DNA of 64,000 nucleotides from Branchiostoma floridae (GCF_000003815.2 NC_049985.1:20067724-20131723); one strand, 5' to 3'; shown: positions 37,758 to 48,815, numbered from the stretch's first letter. Numbers and translations are program-made. Notes: generated from the letters alone by a model not told the origin.

Positions 37758-38343
37758 ATGTATGTAATACAGGAGCCATAAAGTCAAGCTGTGTAACAAT
37801 TACGTCTGAACAACTACATAAGGACTTTCTTCACCTCTTGGTACCAAAATAAGACCATATTTGGGTTGATAAAACTACATGTATGAATGATACATTATTA
37901 TTTCAAATAAAAAAAGCAACCAAATCTAAGAACCAATTTAAGGGAATGACACTACATCAAAATTTGCCACACATTATCATAATTATTATGTCGTATCCAT
38001 TTTTTGTGATAGTGATTTGCTACATACAAAAGTCATGTAATCACCTGGAAATACATTTTCTTAAACTATTTATTCAATATTTCTTCGTTTAGACCTTTCC
38101 CTAAACAAGGACTACAACTCACTTGAGGTAAAAATTACACAGCAGGCTATCATCAATTTGGAAGTGATGGCGACAGGTCTCACTTTGTAATAAAATTAAA
38201 ATCTGAATAACTACAATGTATGTTTCACTTGTCACTATGTACATCCCTTCATTCCTTATGCAACTTCAACATGTTCTTTTTCGTAAATATCAATTTTAGT
38301 CATGGAATATATCATCTTGAAATATTGTCCCAGGTTGTGCCAC
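37752..38343. other. EXOC1 downstream flank
   Basis: Probable 3' untranslated region and flank of the minus-strand EXOC1 gene. Otherwise AT-rich and featureless. Confidence 0.4.
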
Positions 38344-39578
38344 CTAATGTGACTGTGCGATGTCTGAGAAAAACTGTAGGATATCTGTGATGGTGAACTC
38401 CAGTGTGATGCCAGATTCTGGGTAACAGCGCTTGATCAGGTCCTCGAAGTGCTTGTACTGACTGATGAACTCCTCCTGCATGGACCGCCACACCACCTGC
38501 AGGATGGGAAGAGGCATTCAGTCACAACTGTTGGGCATGAAGACACTTGTCAATGAGTAATAAGTGTATCATTTTGGTCAAAAGTGAAAGGACATTCATA
38601 CATACATGTAGATATATCACCATAATGAGTCGACTTTCAGATCGTATATATAAGATCATGATGTTTGCCCATTCGGTGTATCAATCCACGTGACCTTAAC
38701 AGCTGACTGGCAGGGTGAGTCGACTGCAGTTCCACATGGCCCCGCATGACCCAATATAATAGAGGGCCTAATTCATTTTGGAAAACTTTTTTTCATACAG
38801 ATGATACAGGTCGCACAGGCAGTGCCCGTAGCAGTCACCGACGAGCAGCCGGTAGCGTTGCGGGCTTGGCTAACTTGTGGGCGTGGAAGGTAGGGTCCGG
38901 CCATCGAGGCAAACCATGAAGTTGAAGCCCAGAGCTGGACTCACTGGACAGACCAGCCGCAGGGAAGAACAGTGTGAAGACTATCTGACTGCTGCCTACC
39001 CCTGTGACAGGGATCCCAGCAGCAGTATAATGAAAAAAATGGATACGACGAATTTTTTGTGTTTTCAGCAATTTTGTAGGTCATACCCTTGACTTGAACA
39101 TATTAGTTTGCTGTGACAGTGCTACAAAACTACACCCCATTATAATTTTGTCCACGTTGATGTCAGTCACCTATAGAAATCCCCATAGGCCACAAACAGT
39201 GTTCTGCTACCTTCATACCATGGAACACACATATTCAGAGAGAATTTCTTCTCCTCTCAAGCCTCTATTTTCACCTTGTTCTCTTTTTAAACTTTACATA
39301 CCTACATTATCGACCCGAGGTCGCAGCCAGGCTAGTACATATTTCACTCCATAAAGCCTTGTCTAACATTGGAACCAAGAAAAAATATTGCTGTAGCCTG
39401 ACTTTAGGGCTGATGAAGGTGATATTGGTGTATATAAAACAAAAGCAGCAGTTGTGATCATTGGTACATGTAGGTTGAAATTGGGGGAATATAAAATCCT
39501 TCTTACCTGGTTGAGGTTCTCCTCCTCACACAGGTGTTTCTCCACCTTCTTGTACAAGCTTTCCAGCCCTTTCTTCAC
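38344..39578 (-). CDS. Exocyst complex component 1 (Sec3), last two exons
   Basis: Exons 39578-39507 and 38496-38344 join in phase 0 to the final 74 residues: [58 protein letters not shown], then [16 protein letters not shown] and stop. This is the conserved Sec3 C-terminus; vertebrate EXOC1 likewise ends in a ...SSIAQSH-like sequence after a CYPGSG motif. EXOC1 is a subunit of the octameric exocyst, which tethers secretory vesicles to the plasma membrane through phosphoinositide-binding Sec3 and Exo70. The C-terminal helical bundle is the part visible here. The donor gtaaga and acceptors ttttccag and tcctgcag are good. I found no further EXOC1 exons between 39.6 and 50 kb, although the protein should have roughly 800 more residues upstream. 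Confidence 0.95.
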
Positions 39579-40199
39579 CTGGAAAACATGGGGCAAAACC
39601 ATCAAGAATGGATGGATATCAGCATTCTTGCACTGAAGAAAAGAAATACCTTGAATCTTCATTTGCATAATTGCAAGGTGCAGTTAATTTGTGATGTCAT
39701 TGAATCATGGATTCTATCAGTCTGATTAACAAAATTTCCTCATGCAATTTGCTCCTGACCTGAAAACACTGTGAAGCTTCTTGGTAGGGCAGCATACCTT
39801 AAGATAACATGAGGTTTAAGTACAGGTACTGTTACAGAGATTTAGGTACAGGTCGCCTGATACCTGTTGCATATTAGTTTGGCTGCCCCCAGGTGACATG
39901 CTGGCGAGGTTAGGGGTCCTCATGAAGCCAGTAGTTAAGGAGATGAACTGAAACATTTTAAGCTGGCTCTGATTTCAAGTTGTAGCGTCCTTTGGAGAGA
40001 TAAATTTTCGTCTTTGTGGTAGGATTCATGCATTTTCAGTCACAAAAATAAGGCAGCATAAACTTCTTTGCAGTACTGGCACTTCATGATCCAGTAATTT
40101 GGACCTGTACCACATCAATTTTCACAGTACAGTACAGGTACATAGCAACGGTTTGCATTCCTACTTCTTGGCAACGGTAATAAAATCTTCACTGAAACC
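39579..40199. other. EXOC1 intron sequence
   Basis: Expected to be intron upstream of the penultimate EXOC1 exon. No exon recognised. Confidence 0.45.
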
Positions 40200-40525
40200 T
40201 TTACATTTCAAACAAAGAACTGGAAATCGAGACCTCATATGTCCATTCTGATTATGCAAATGACTTTCCTATTTGCAAAATCTATATATGTACTGTAACA
40301 CCTTTAACTAATTTACACAGATCACAATGTTGACAATCCAATCATTTACTACTTAGAAGAATTATTGCACATCAATTATGCAAATTAGGTACATATTTTC
40401 ATAATTGATATCTGCCAATCTTCAACCTGCCACAAACTACACAATGTTACATGTATAATGGAAACATTGCAAATACAGATTTTCCTCATTGAATATGCAA
40501 AATTAAGCCCTAATCTGCAATCCCT
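40200..40525 (+). repeat. Interspersed repeat shared with 15860-16145
   Basis: The block order cacctttaactaatttacac, caatcatttactac, cttcaacctgccacaaacta and gattttcctcattg matches the copy near 16 kb. Confidence 0.7.
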
Positions 40526-40779
40526 GAAATATCAAAACTTTTTCATTTTGGAAATTTGAAAATTGTTGAACAGACCTATAAACATACAGTCATCATCACA
40601 TATAACGTTACATGGTGCAAAACACATAATCGATCAAGTCAAATCTGGTATAAGGTTTGTGTCTGTTCATCTAATTTGGGTCACTTATTTTACTGTAAAA
40701 GTCTTTCAAGGTTATTTATAACATATCATGTACTAGAAAGGCCGACATTTGCTTGAGAGCAAATACAGCATATTTCAGC

Positions 40780-41620
40780 CATCTCCCTCCTCATGTAACA
40801 ATAGACTGTTCCAAAATCACTCATGTGCAAAAATGGAACACTTCTGCTTAAAATGACTTCTAACTGCTAATCACACTTATGAGCAAAAATGAATCTTACA
40901 AAAACCCCTTCAAGAATAGACGACTCCAAAAACACTTCCGCTAAGAAATGGAATTTGGAATCATCAGCCGTCCAAAACCATATTTGCAAAAAATCCCCCC
41001 TCTGTGCAAGAATCAACTCTTCCTGTTATACCCCTATGTAAAGTGGAGCGATCCAAAAATATATCAGCTAAAATAGTCAGCGAAGTCCACAAAATGAATT
41101 TTTAAAAAATACCCCCTTCGTCGAAGAATGGAATCTCCCAGCTCACCCTGTTTGAAATTGCACAATAGACAAGTCCAGAAATACTCACAGTACATGGCCT
41201 TTGTATAAGAAGCAACCCAGTCCCAAAACTGAATTTAAAAAAAAGTCCCCCGTGCATGAATGGGCTCTTCCAGATAAAACAAGGCTTGCTGATTGGCTGC
41301 CGAATCCTCCTCATGTACAGTCTTCAGGTGGGGGTAAACTTCCATTTAACAAATGGAATTCGGAATCATCACCCATGTCCAAAACTGATTTTTTTAAAAT
41401 CCCCCCCTATGTGCAAAAATGGACTGTCCCAGTAGTAGTCTTATGTCAAGTGGATCAGTGCGAAAACACTTCCGCTAAAAAAAACATTGGCATTATCACC
41501 AAAGTCTAAAAGTAAATTTTAAAATACACCCCCTGTCCAACAATGGACTCTTCCAGCAAAATAAGCTCGCTCATTGGCTGGCCATTAATTGGATTCACCT
41601 TGTCCACCAACCACCTGGAT
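40780..41620 (+). repeat. Degenerate tandem or dispersed repeat block
   Basis: Recurring phrases at irregular spacing: aaaacacttccgctaa (40935, 41466), ggaatcatca (40957, 41362), caaaaatgga and cttcca, and gctnattggctg (41288, 41571). It appears to be an eroded satellite-like array. A plus-strand open frame here is incidental. Confidence 0.6.
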
Positions 41621-41739
41621 GTCTATGGACTAGGTAGGTAGGTAGATAATTAGATCTACCTGGCACACCTGTGGCCCTGACACACCAGAATGACCTAGAG
41701 GTCGTTGACCTCGGCACTCCAACCTTACCTATCCTAAAC

Positions 41740-42130
41740 TCTCCCACAAAAACCTCCTTAAGGAGCCATTTTGAAGTGATTTATACTACATATTATACAT
41801 GGATCCTTTGAATAAGTATCTAGGGCACCTCTGTGCCAAATTTCAGGTCATTTGGATGTAATACCATGGTACAGGGGGCCAAAATATACAGTCTTGGTCC
41901 AAAAGTTGCAATAAAACCTCAATAAAATCATTTAAGGAGCAGATATGAAAAAATAAAAAAAAAAACATTTGGGTATTGGCCCACTCTACCCTTGTGCCAA
42001 ATTTCAAGTCATTTGGTCCAGAAACGGCGGAGATGAATTGCTTTGAAAATTTGACAGGAGAAAGAAAGAAAGAAAGAAAGAAACATTACGAATACAATAT
42101 ATTTCACCATACCTATGGTATGGCTGAAAT
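41740..42130 (+). repeat. Interspersed repeat with GAAA tract and palindromic end
   Basis: gtgccaaatttcaagtcatt (and a variant) occurs twice (41835, 41994), followed by a gaaagaaa run (42058-42082) and the palindromic catacctatggtatg (42108-42122). The shape suggests a dispersed element end. Confidence 0.6.
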
Positions 42131-42321
42131 ATAAATATACTATTTATTATCATAAGGGAAATCCTTTCATTATAAATCTCATTTTGTGGCATTTTCATCA
42201 TTTTACAGTGATTTTTCATGCCAATTGACAATGCTGCGATTTCCAATGTTCATTTCATTTAGTCTTTACACAACAGGTAACCTCATGTCAGTGTGAGTGC
42301 AAGAACAAATCGGTAAAAATA

Positions 42322-42673
42322 CAGGGCTCGAAATTCATTTTTGGGATTAGGTGCACTGGTGCACCCAGCTTAGAAAATTGGGTGCACCAAAAAGTTTTTG
42401 GGTGCACCACTTAAATTTAAGTCATAACTTAATGATAAAACTTAGTTACAAGCTATCAAATTCTTAAACAAGTACCATGACAGACATTTTTATCCTCTTT
42501 CTAACACCTAGATGTCAAGAATATGATGTATACTAGTATACATTGATATCTTTATATACATAAACCTAAGAAAATATTTGGGTGCATGCTGTGCACCCAC
42601 AGGAAATAATTAGGTGCACAGCTCCAATTTTGGGTGCACCTGGGTGCACATGCACCCAGCATTTCGAGCCCTG
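42322..42673. mobile_element. 352-bp MITE, copy 1
   Basis: Ends CAGGGCTCGAAAT and ATTTCGAGCCCTG are inverted repeats. The interior is full of gggtgcacc/ggtgcaccc inverted motifs. Flanks aaaata and aaataa look like a decayed target duplication. Same length as the copy at 44017. Confidence 0.88.
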
Positions 42674-43258
42674 AAATAACACAACAGTGCCGCAGTGAAC
42701 CCAAGCATGCCTTAAGTGCAGTGAAATACCACCTTTAGGTACTAGCATCTATTATGTTTCTTGAATATGGGTACTGTATAACATTATTAATCAAAAACAT
42801 GTCAGAAAAGTATTCTTGAAGTATTTTTTACGGGCAATGGGCTGAATGCACTGATTGTGAATGTCCGACTAAAAAAAAACCATTACAAAAAAAGGACACC
42901 GCCAACATCAACAAAACTCTGTCTGATTATATGAAAATATCATCTACATCTCTCTATCAAGTCTTATTTTCATAGACAGCACGAATCATTTGTTACAGTC
43001 AAATAAATCTTTGGAGCGTTCTCTTGTCTGCCACCTTCACGGCCACACTCCCTTGGGAGTACAATGGTGGCTTCCTTTTGGTTGCTTTTCTACTCAACAA
43101 ACATTTGAAGACCCATATTCATAGTGTTTTATGGAGCTTTATTTATGTGTATCATGGCAGTTGTGTGACTGCTTGGAAGAGTTCGTATAGTTAGCGACAC
43201 GAGCCGCCAATACGCAGAGGCCGGTGACCGCAGTGATTCAGCACTGTCAACATTACAG
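42674..43258. other. Unassigned; downstream of the small minus-strand gene
   Basis: Contains the predicted 3' untranslated region of the microprotein gene at 43259-43447 and an aataaa on the minus strand at 43143-43138. Otherwise nothing recognised. Confidence 0.35.
43138..43143 (-). promoter_or_regulatory. Candidate poly(A) signal (AATAAA)
   Basis: aataaa on the minus strand about 115 bases after the stop of the predicted two-exon microprotein. Its placement is right for a short 3' UTR. It could be chance in this AT-rich DNA. Confidence 0.4.
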
Positions 43259-43447
43259 TTAGAATTCTGTTTAAAAAAAAAACATGAAGTAAATATGTTA
43301 AAGTATACTTGGAATGCAAATTAAAGCTGTGTGCATGGACTTGGTTTATTTACCTTTGTAATCAGCATAGCCAGTGGCAACAAACATGGTGTACTTATGG
43401 ATAATAAGATCAGCAAAAAATCCGTGCCATCTTGCAACGGGAACCAT
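43259..43447 (-). CDS. Candidate two-exon microprotein, 33 residues
   Basis: Minus-strand ATG at 43447 in good context (aagATGG) opens MVPVARWHGFFADLIIHKYT and then MFVATGYADYK. A donor gtaaat follows at 43353, and an acceptor with a long T-run (tttttttttaaacag) precedes 43266. Splicing gives only two more residues (Glu, Phe) and a stop. Without splicing the frame ends two codons later anyway. The peptide is mildly hydrophobic (residues 9-27), with positive charge before and a tyrosine-rich end, so a small membrane or mitochondrial inner-membrane subunit is conceivable. I could not match it to a known family. Support is the Kozak context, splice sites and poly(A) signal, all short motifs, so the call is tentative. 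Confidence 0.35.
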
Positions 43448-43459
43448 CTTAGGGCGGCC

Positions 43460-43800
43460 CCCGTTAAGAAAACATTTCTAGGCAATAAAAATGTTTGCTC
43501 TAAGTCTTGAAGTGAGAAAATTTTTGTAAGAATATCAATAATTATTGTAGAAGTAAGAAAACATTTCTAGGCATAGGAATTATGTTTTTGAATTAAGAAA
43601 ATATTTCTTGCCAATAAGAACTGAGTTCTTCAAGTAAGAAATTTAATCTAGGTGTGAGAGTATCAATCTTACAAGTAAAAACATTTCTAGGCAATAAAAA
43701 CGTTCGGTCTTGAAGTATAAAAATATTCTTGGTGTAAGAGCATCAATCTTATAAGAAAACATTTGTTGGCAACAAGAATCATTTCTTACTAATAAACTAT
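43460..43800 (+). repeat. Degenerate repeat with aagaaaacatttctaggca unit
   Basis: Three or four eroded copies of a unit with agaaaacatttctaggcaat, tcttgaagt and taagagtatcaatctta, spaced about 85-130 bp. Confidence 0.7.
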
Positions 43801-44016
43801 GAAGCTGCATTCAATTAAATGCTAGAATATCATTCTTGAATATATTTTCAATCATTATCAGTCACATAGCTAAGCAAGATAAGTGATAAGATAGGAACAG
43901 ACATGCATAGTGTACATTGAACATTTTCAGTTTGATATACATCACATTTGGAAGACACTCCAAAAATCAATTTATGTCACATGTACTCCCAATAGGCTAC
44001 CCTACAATATTTACAG

Positions 44017-44368
44017 CAGGGCTCGAAATTCATTTTGAGATTAGGTGCACTGGTGCACCCAGCTTAAAAATTGGGTGCACCAAAAAAATTTTGAGTGCAC
44101 CACTTAAATTTATGTAATAACCTAGTAATAAAAAATAGTTACAAGCTATCACAGATATTTCATGATGACTGACATTTCTATAATCTTTCTAACACTTTGA
44201 TGTCAAGAATATGATATATAGTAGTATTCTTTGATATCTTTACATACAATGTACATAAACATAAGATAATATTTGGGTGCACCCTGTGCACCCACAGAAA
44301 ATAATTGGGTGCACAGCTACAATTTTGGGTGCACCTGGGTGCACATGCACCCAGTATTTTGAGCCCTG
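44017..44368. mobile_element. 352-bp MITE, copy 2 with target duplication
   Basis: Identical architecture and length to 42322-42673. CAGGGCTCGAAAT at the left and ATTTTGAGCCCTG at the right, with ttacag directly flanking both sides (44011-44016 and 44369-44374). The CAGGG start and short duplication recall hAT-type elements, but a 6-bp duplication is not diagnostic. Confidence 0.9.
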
Positions 44369-44994
44369 TTACAGTGACAGTGATACAATAATTCATATTG
44401 CACAATGGCTGCAAGCAGCAAACACTAAAACTGAATTTTGCTTGCACATCAGGGATGTAGCCAGTTCAATACGGTAAGGGCAATTCTTCCCGGGGTGAAA
44501 AATTAAAGAGGTACATTTTGATGTTTTAAATACTATTAATGGATGATCGACCATCTGGACAGACACTTTACCGTACATTTCCTCCAGTTAGATTATATTG
44601 CTGATGTGGAACATGGCAATTCTGCTGCAGTCCAAATCACTCCATCACCCCATGTAAAACAGCTCTTCCAGCTTGTGAAAGATAAGAACTTATTTGTTAC
44701 ACTTCAAGTCTCATTATGTAAGACGAAAGGCTGCTGCCCAGAGGAAATTGCCCCTTTCCTCACACATCATCCATCAAAGGGAGGAAGCACAAGGCAAATT
44801 GGCCCAGTGGAACTCTTGGGGATGAGCTAGCAACAAGGCAGGGGGAAACTCAGCATGCACATCTGGTTGTTAAGCCACAGCAATTTAAGGTGCTGGTTTT
44901 ACAAAAATCAATACAAAATAGAGGCTGCAAGAGGGGAAAGTCTATAGTTTCTTTTGTACAATGCAGAAAGTGAATGCAGCGGGTTGTCAATATG
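44369..44994. other. Unassigned; possible upstream LINE sequence
   Basis: A 95-codon plus-strand frame (44543-44830) has no recognised motif. It may be a decayed part of the element whose RT begins near 44995. Confidence 0.35.
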
Positions 44995-45460
44995 CTTCAA
45001 CATGCTACTAGTAGTTTGATAACAAAATTTTACTTAACAGTCTTACTCCTGTAATTGATCCTATTCTTAGGAGGAATCAAATGGATTTAGAAACTAAGGT
45101 AAGGTCAACTATTTCACAAGTTCCTGCAATATGCCATATTATTGAAGAGATGAAGAGATGTAACAAGGATTTTGTGCTGCTGTTTGTTGATTTCTGTAAA
45201 GCATTTGATTCCATTGACAGAGATGTAATGTTTCATATTTTAGCACAGTATGGTATTCCACTATGTTTCATAAGAGTAATTTAAGGGCTTTGTATAGAAA
45301 TACTATAGCCTCTGTGATTACTCCTGATAGTGAGACCAGTTCATTTGAGATAGTTACTGGAAACAGCGAGCAGATTAAATTTGGACTGAGCATTCAAGTT
45401 TGGACTATTGCTTCTAGACTTTCTAATTTTATACCTACTTGGCAGATATTTTGTGGATAG
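44995..45460 (+). pseudogene. LINE reverse-transcriptase fragment (motif A region)
   Basis: The plus strand reads NKILLNSLTPVIDPILRRNQ, then DLETKVRSTISQVPAICHII, EEMKRCNKDFVLLFVDFCKA and FDSIDRDVMFHILAQYGIP. VDFxKAFDS is reverse-transcriptase motif A with the first catalytic Asp. After an in-frame stop at 45282 a shifted frame continues as LRALYRNTIASVITPDSETS. The expected QxGFRxGRST motif is eroded (DLETKVRST). It is a dead fragment, and different from the two C-terminal LINE remnants elsewhere in the window. Confidence 0.88.
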
Positions 45461-45534
45461 GTTCTATGTGACATAATGGATCATAATATACCCCACAGGG
45501 GGTCTTCATGCTTCATTAAAAACTAGAAAATTTC

Positions 45535-45900
45535 GAAATGAATTTCGAAATTTTTTTTCATTTCGAAATTTTCCCAGAAAATTTCGAAATTTCCTCAGAA
45601 AATTTCGAAATTTCCCCAGAAAATTTCGAAATTTTCATATACCTGACAGAAAAATTTCGACATTTTTCTCTGGGCAATGCAAAAATTTCGAAATGTTTAG
45701 TAAAATTTCGACATTTTCTATTGCTGATATATGTAATAAAAACTTTGTATAACTTAAAAAGAGTTCAAGAAGTGTTTCAAATGAGCTGTGGACCTCTCTT
45801 TGTATCAAAGATATTTGGCCCCTGCCTTCTTACATGTCTTAACAGTACATGACTAAAATGTGAAGCAGATGAAAATATGACTGATTGATCGGAAAAGATC
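45535..45900 (+). repeat. Repeat with tttcgaaattt cluster, copy 1
   Basis: At least eight aaatttcgaaattt-type 10-14 bp palindromes in 180 bp, followed by a conserved block (gctgatatatgtaa, agctgtggacctc, cagatgaaaatatgactgat). The same order recurs at 48367-48640. Confidence 0.85.
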
Positions 45901-45994
45901 CCGTGCCATTCCTGCGTCACGTCGGCGTGACAAGACGTCGGGTCCATTGGCACGTCTGACGCAGACAACGTAGGGTAGTATTGCCGCTCTAGCA

Positions 45995-46285
45995 TCGTCC
46001 CTCCAAAAGGCCAAGAAGCCTGCTGCACGCAGGCCCCACCACCGTCATGATCACGGCAGAGAAAGACGCCAAGAAGCCGGCCAAGAAACCTTGAAAATGC
46101 CGGCAAGAAATCCAGAAAATCTCCGGTCAAGAAATCTGGTCCGACAAAGAGGGCCTCCAAGAAGACGGCGCCCGCTAAGCAGTGGTCTAACGCCAAGAAG
46201 AGGACCGACGACTTTTCTGCATATCCCGGCCCTTTTCAGGGCCACTCACATCCTCACAAAAGAACTATGTCAATCATATATTAAA
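45995..46285 (+). pseudogene. Histone H1 C-terminal tail remnant
   Basis: Lys/Ala/Pro-rich pieces of H1 type occur in shifting frames: AKKPAARRP near 46010, DAKKPAKKP near 46060-46093, then AGKKSRKSPVKKSGPTKRAS and KKTAPAKQWSNAKKR from 46099 to about 46210. (S/T)PxK-like and KKPAKK repeats are characteristic of the linker-histone tail, which neutralises linker DNA. The winged-helix globular domain is absent and there is at least one stop and frameshift, so it is a 5'-truncated pseudogene. A canonical histone mRNA stem-loop follows at 46228-46243, supporting its origin from a replication-dependent histone gene. It abuts the tttcgaaa repeat on its left. Confidence 0.75.
46228..46243 (+). terminator. 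Histone mRNA 3'-end stem-loop
   Basis: ggcccttttcagggcc is a perfect match to the metazoan histone stem-loop (6-bp stem, tttc loop), followed by actcacatcctcacaaaaga, which is plausible for the flanking ACCCA-like and purine-rich downstream elements bound by SLBP and U7 snRNP. Confidence 0.88.
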
Positions 46286-47039
46286 TTTGTTACTTTTCCA
46301 CATAGATAAGAATATCCACTAAAAGATATAACTGACGAAATAAGATTAAACCTTCTGAAAGCACAGAAACACAGCTAAGGCCTGCAACGGTATGCTGTGC
46401 GTATGCGTCCTGATTGGAGACAAGAGGCTATACAGATTGGCGCAATCTGGTGATGTTTTAGGTGGGTTAGGACACCAAGACGCTGCACCGACCTGCTTTT
46501 GGTTTCTTTAGTGCAGCAGAATATGAAATTACCGGACTTTCAGAGGAGAAGAGGGTAGGTAGGTTTTAAATGATTTTTTGTTCAATCTGTGCCTTTAAAA
46601 AATGTGGATATTTGTGATTTGAAGATAGCTGCTTAACAGCTTGTTGATGAACGTTTCGTTTCTTCTTTTTTAAGTTTCCTCTAATTTGTGGGGAAAAATT
46701 CCCATCACGTCTGAGTGAATTGGAATTTTCTTAAAAGTAAGGAAGCCAGATTTTTGCTCGTTTTATTTAACAATCAATAGCTTCTTTTTAAAGATTTTTA
46801 AAGATAATGATTTATACCCGACATCGATCAGTCTGAGACGTAGTGTTCAATTTCGTGGGATGTATTTTCGGTTCCTTTAAGTGAAAGATCATGCCGTCTA
46901 TATTTGTGAGAGATTGAAAAAAAAAACACTTTAAAATTTGTGCTGAGTTTCCATCCAGGGGAATCTTTTAGAGAAAGAGGATTGCTGCCGGAGTTTTTCT
47001 CTTCCTTTTCTGCATGGATGTATGCATACGATCCGTAAG
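46286..47039. other. Unassigned
   Basis: AT-rich; no gene or clear repeat boundary seen. Confidence 0.4.
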
Positions 47040-47615
47040 AGGTAAGTACCGCCTCCGTACGAAATCATACGGAATCAAACGGATTTGAGAGTACGTAAGT
47101 TACACGCCGTAGCACAAGGGCACAATCCGCTGTACGTGCAATTTCTCCGTACGTGTTTTTGGGAGGCCACGTCCGCACGTATAGCACGCAGTTGCCCTTT
47201 AGCTTGACTGTATTTTGGCACGTAGACATCACTTATTTGCACGTGCGGCGGGTTGTGCCCTTAGCTTTAAGAGCATAAAAACTTTCTCTGCGTTTGGGCT
47301 GCGGATTCACCCTCCGTACGAGCCAGCACGGGCGACGCGCTTGTCCCGTAGAGCGAGTAAGGATACCGTACGTACGCGGCACGTGGCAGTACCCCCTGCA
47401 TACGATAACGTGGCTATCGCACAGAGATCGTACGTTGTAAGCACATACAACTCACCACTTGCGCAATAAACTATGCACGCAGCCGCTCACGGCATATAGA
47501 CCACATACAAATTGCCTAAGCAACCGTGCGAGTGACGTGCTCTTGCCAGTCCTTCTCCACGTTTTCAAAAAACGTAAGGACAAAAAGCACGTACGGCGGG
47601 TTGTGCCCTTAGCTT
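47040..47615. mobile_element. Copies of the cgtacggcgggttgtgccc family
   Basis: Two abutting related segments each end with gcgggttgtgcccttagctt (about 47251-47275 and 47593-47612). The phrases accgcctccgtacgaaatc and tgagagtacgtaag are reverse-complement matches to parts of 34020-34380. No coding capacity. Confidence 0.6.
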
Positions 47616-47689
47616 TAACGGCAGAACTGCCGGTGATCTTCCAGGTAAATTCACGTGTCACCAACCAAACGGTAGTAGTACTGTTGATT

Positions 47690-48330
47690 ATACCCCTGTC
47701 ACATTATGTACTATCTTCGGACGTACTTCGCGATCGCCGGAAGGTCGGCAAATTTTAAGATCTTCAGAGGATCTTGCTTTTTTTCGCCCCAAAACTGTCA
47801 CTGTCACATATAAGCGAGGCTCGTGCGATCGCCAGTGAATAAATCTATAATAATGAACCTCACATGACCTCTTGCACCGAACAAGGTAAGACAAAATGAT
47901 CCTCACAAAAGGCAAGAGTTCAACAAATGTTTATTCTTTTGTTGTCTGAATCCTTTTAACCAATTAATGGAATGCGCGGACAAAGTCAGCCTACATACTA
48001 CCACGGGCCACAATGTCAGAATTACCCTCACATTTAAAACAAATTTAATATTTGCAAACAAACGTAGTTCGCCATCCAAATTTCACGAGCTGCACGCGCT
48101 ACATGCAACTTGGTAGCGAGCTCTGCGAACTCAGAGATCACTGGCGACTTGTCGCTTATGTTAAGAACATGTTTCGCTGCACCGCGACCATCGTACAACT
48201 CCTGAAAATCGCCGGCGATCCCGAAAAATCGCGGGATGATCGTGAGAACACCGGACGACTTACTCACGAAAATTTTGAGCTGGCAGAATCGTCGTCCGAT
48301 CGATTTTCGCGTAATGTGACAGGGGCATTA
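47690..48330. mobile_element. Inverted-repeat element, cccctgtcacatta ends
   Basis: Left cccctgtcacattatgtact and right gcgtaatgtgacaggggc are inverted. Interior gatcgccgg/cgatcg motifs are also mirrored (cttcggacg ... cgtccgatcg). About 640 bp, noncoding. Confidence 0.78.
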
Positions 48331-48366
48331 CGTAATCTACAACCGACCGCTTCTTGAACATATCTT

Positions 48367-48815
48367 TCAAGAAAATTTCGAAATTTTCTTGTACCTGACG
48401 GAAAAATTTCGACATTTTTCTATGGGTAATGCCAAAATTTCGAAATGTTCAGTAAAATTGGAACGTTTCCTATAGCTGATATATGTAACAAAAACTTCTT
48501 TACCTTAAAAAGGGTTCAACAATAGTTTTAAATAGCTGTGGACCTCGCTTCGTATCAAAGACATGTATCTAACGACTAAATTGTGAATCAGATGAAAATA
48601 TGACTGATCGATCTGAAAAGAACTCTACGTGCATGTCGAACTTTCGCGTGGCGTGCAGAACACACATTAATTACACCTTGCGCAACCGTGCGAGTGACGT
48701 GCGATGAGCCGTACTCCCTCCATGCTTTAGCCATTCCTTCCCCACATTTTCAGAAAAACGTGGTGGATGTGACCTCAAAAAAAAAGCACGTACGTTGGGT
48801 TGTGCCCTTAGTCAC
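48367..48815 (+). repeat. Repeat copy 2 (tttcgaaa block) plus a cgtacg-family fragment
   Basis: 48367-48640 repeats the order of 45625-45900 (acctgacggaaaaatttcga, gctgatatatgtaac, agctgtggacctcgcttcgt). 48640-48815 ends cacgtacgttgggttgtgcc and belongs to the 34020/47040 family. Confidence 0.75.

Noticed and set aside
42322-42673. Riboswitch or structured RNA suggested by the many ggtgcacc/gggtgcacc pairings
   Set aside because: The identical 352-bp structure at 44017 with terminal repeats and a target duplication shows a MITE.
45777-46196. 139-codon minus-strand frame
   Set aside because: It is the antisense of the Lys-rich histone H1 remnant and lacks motifs.
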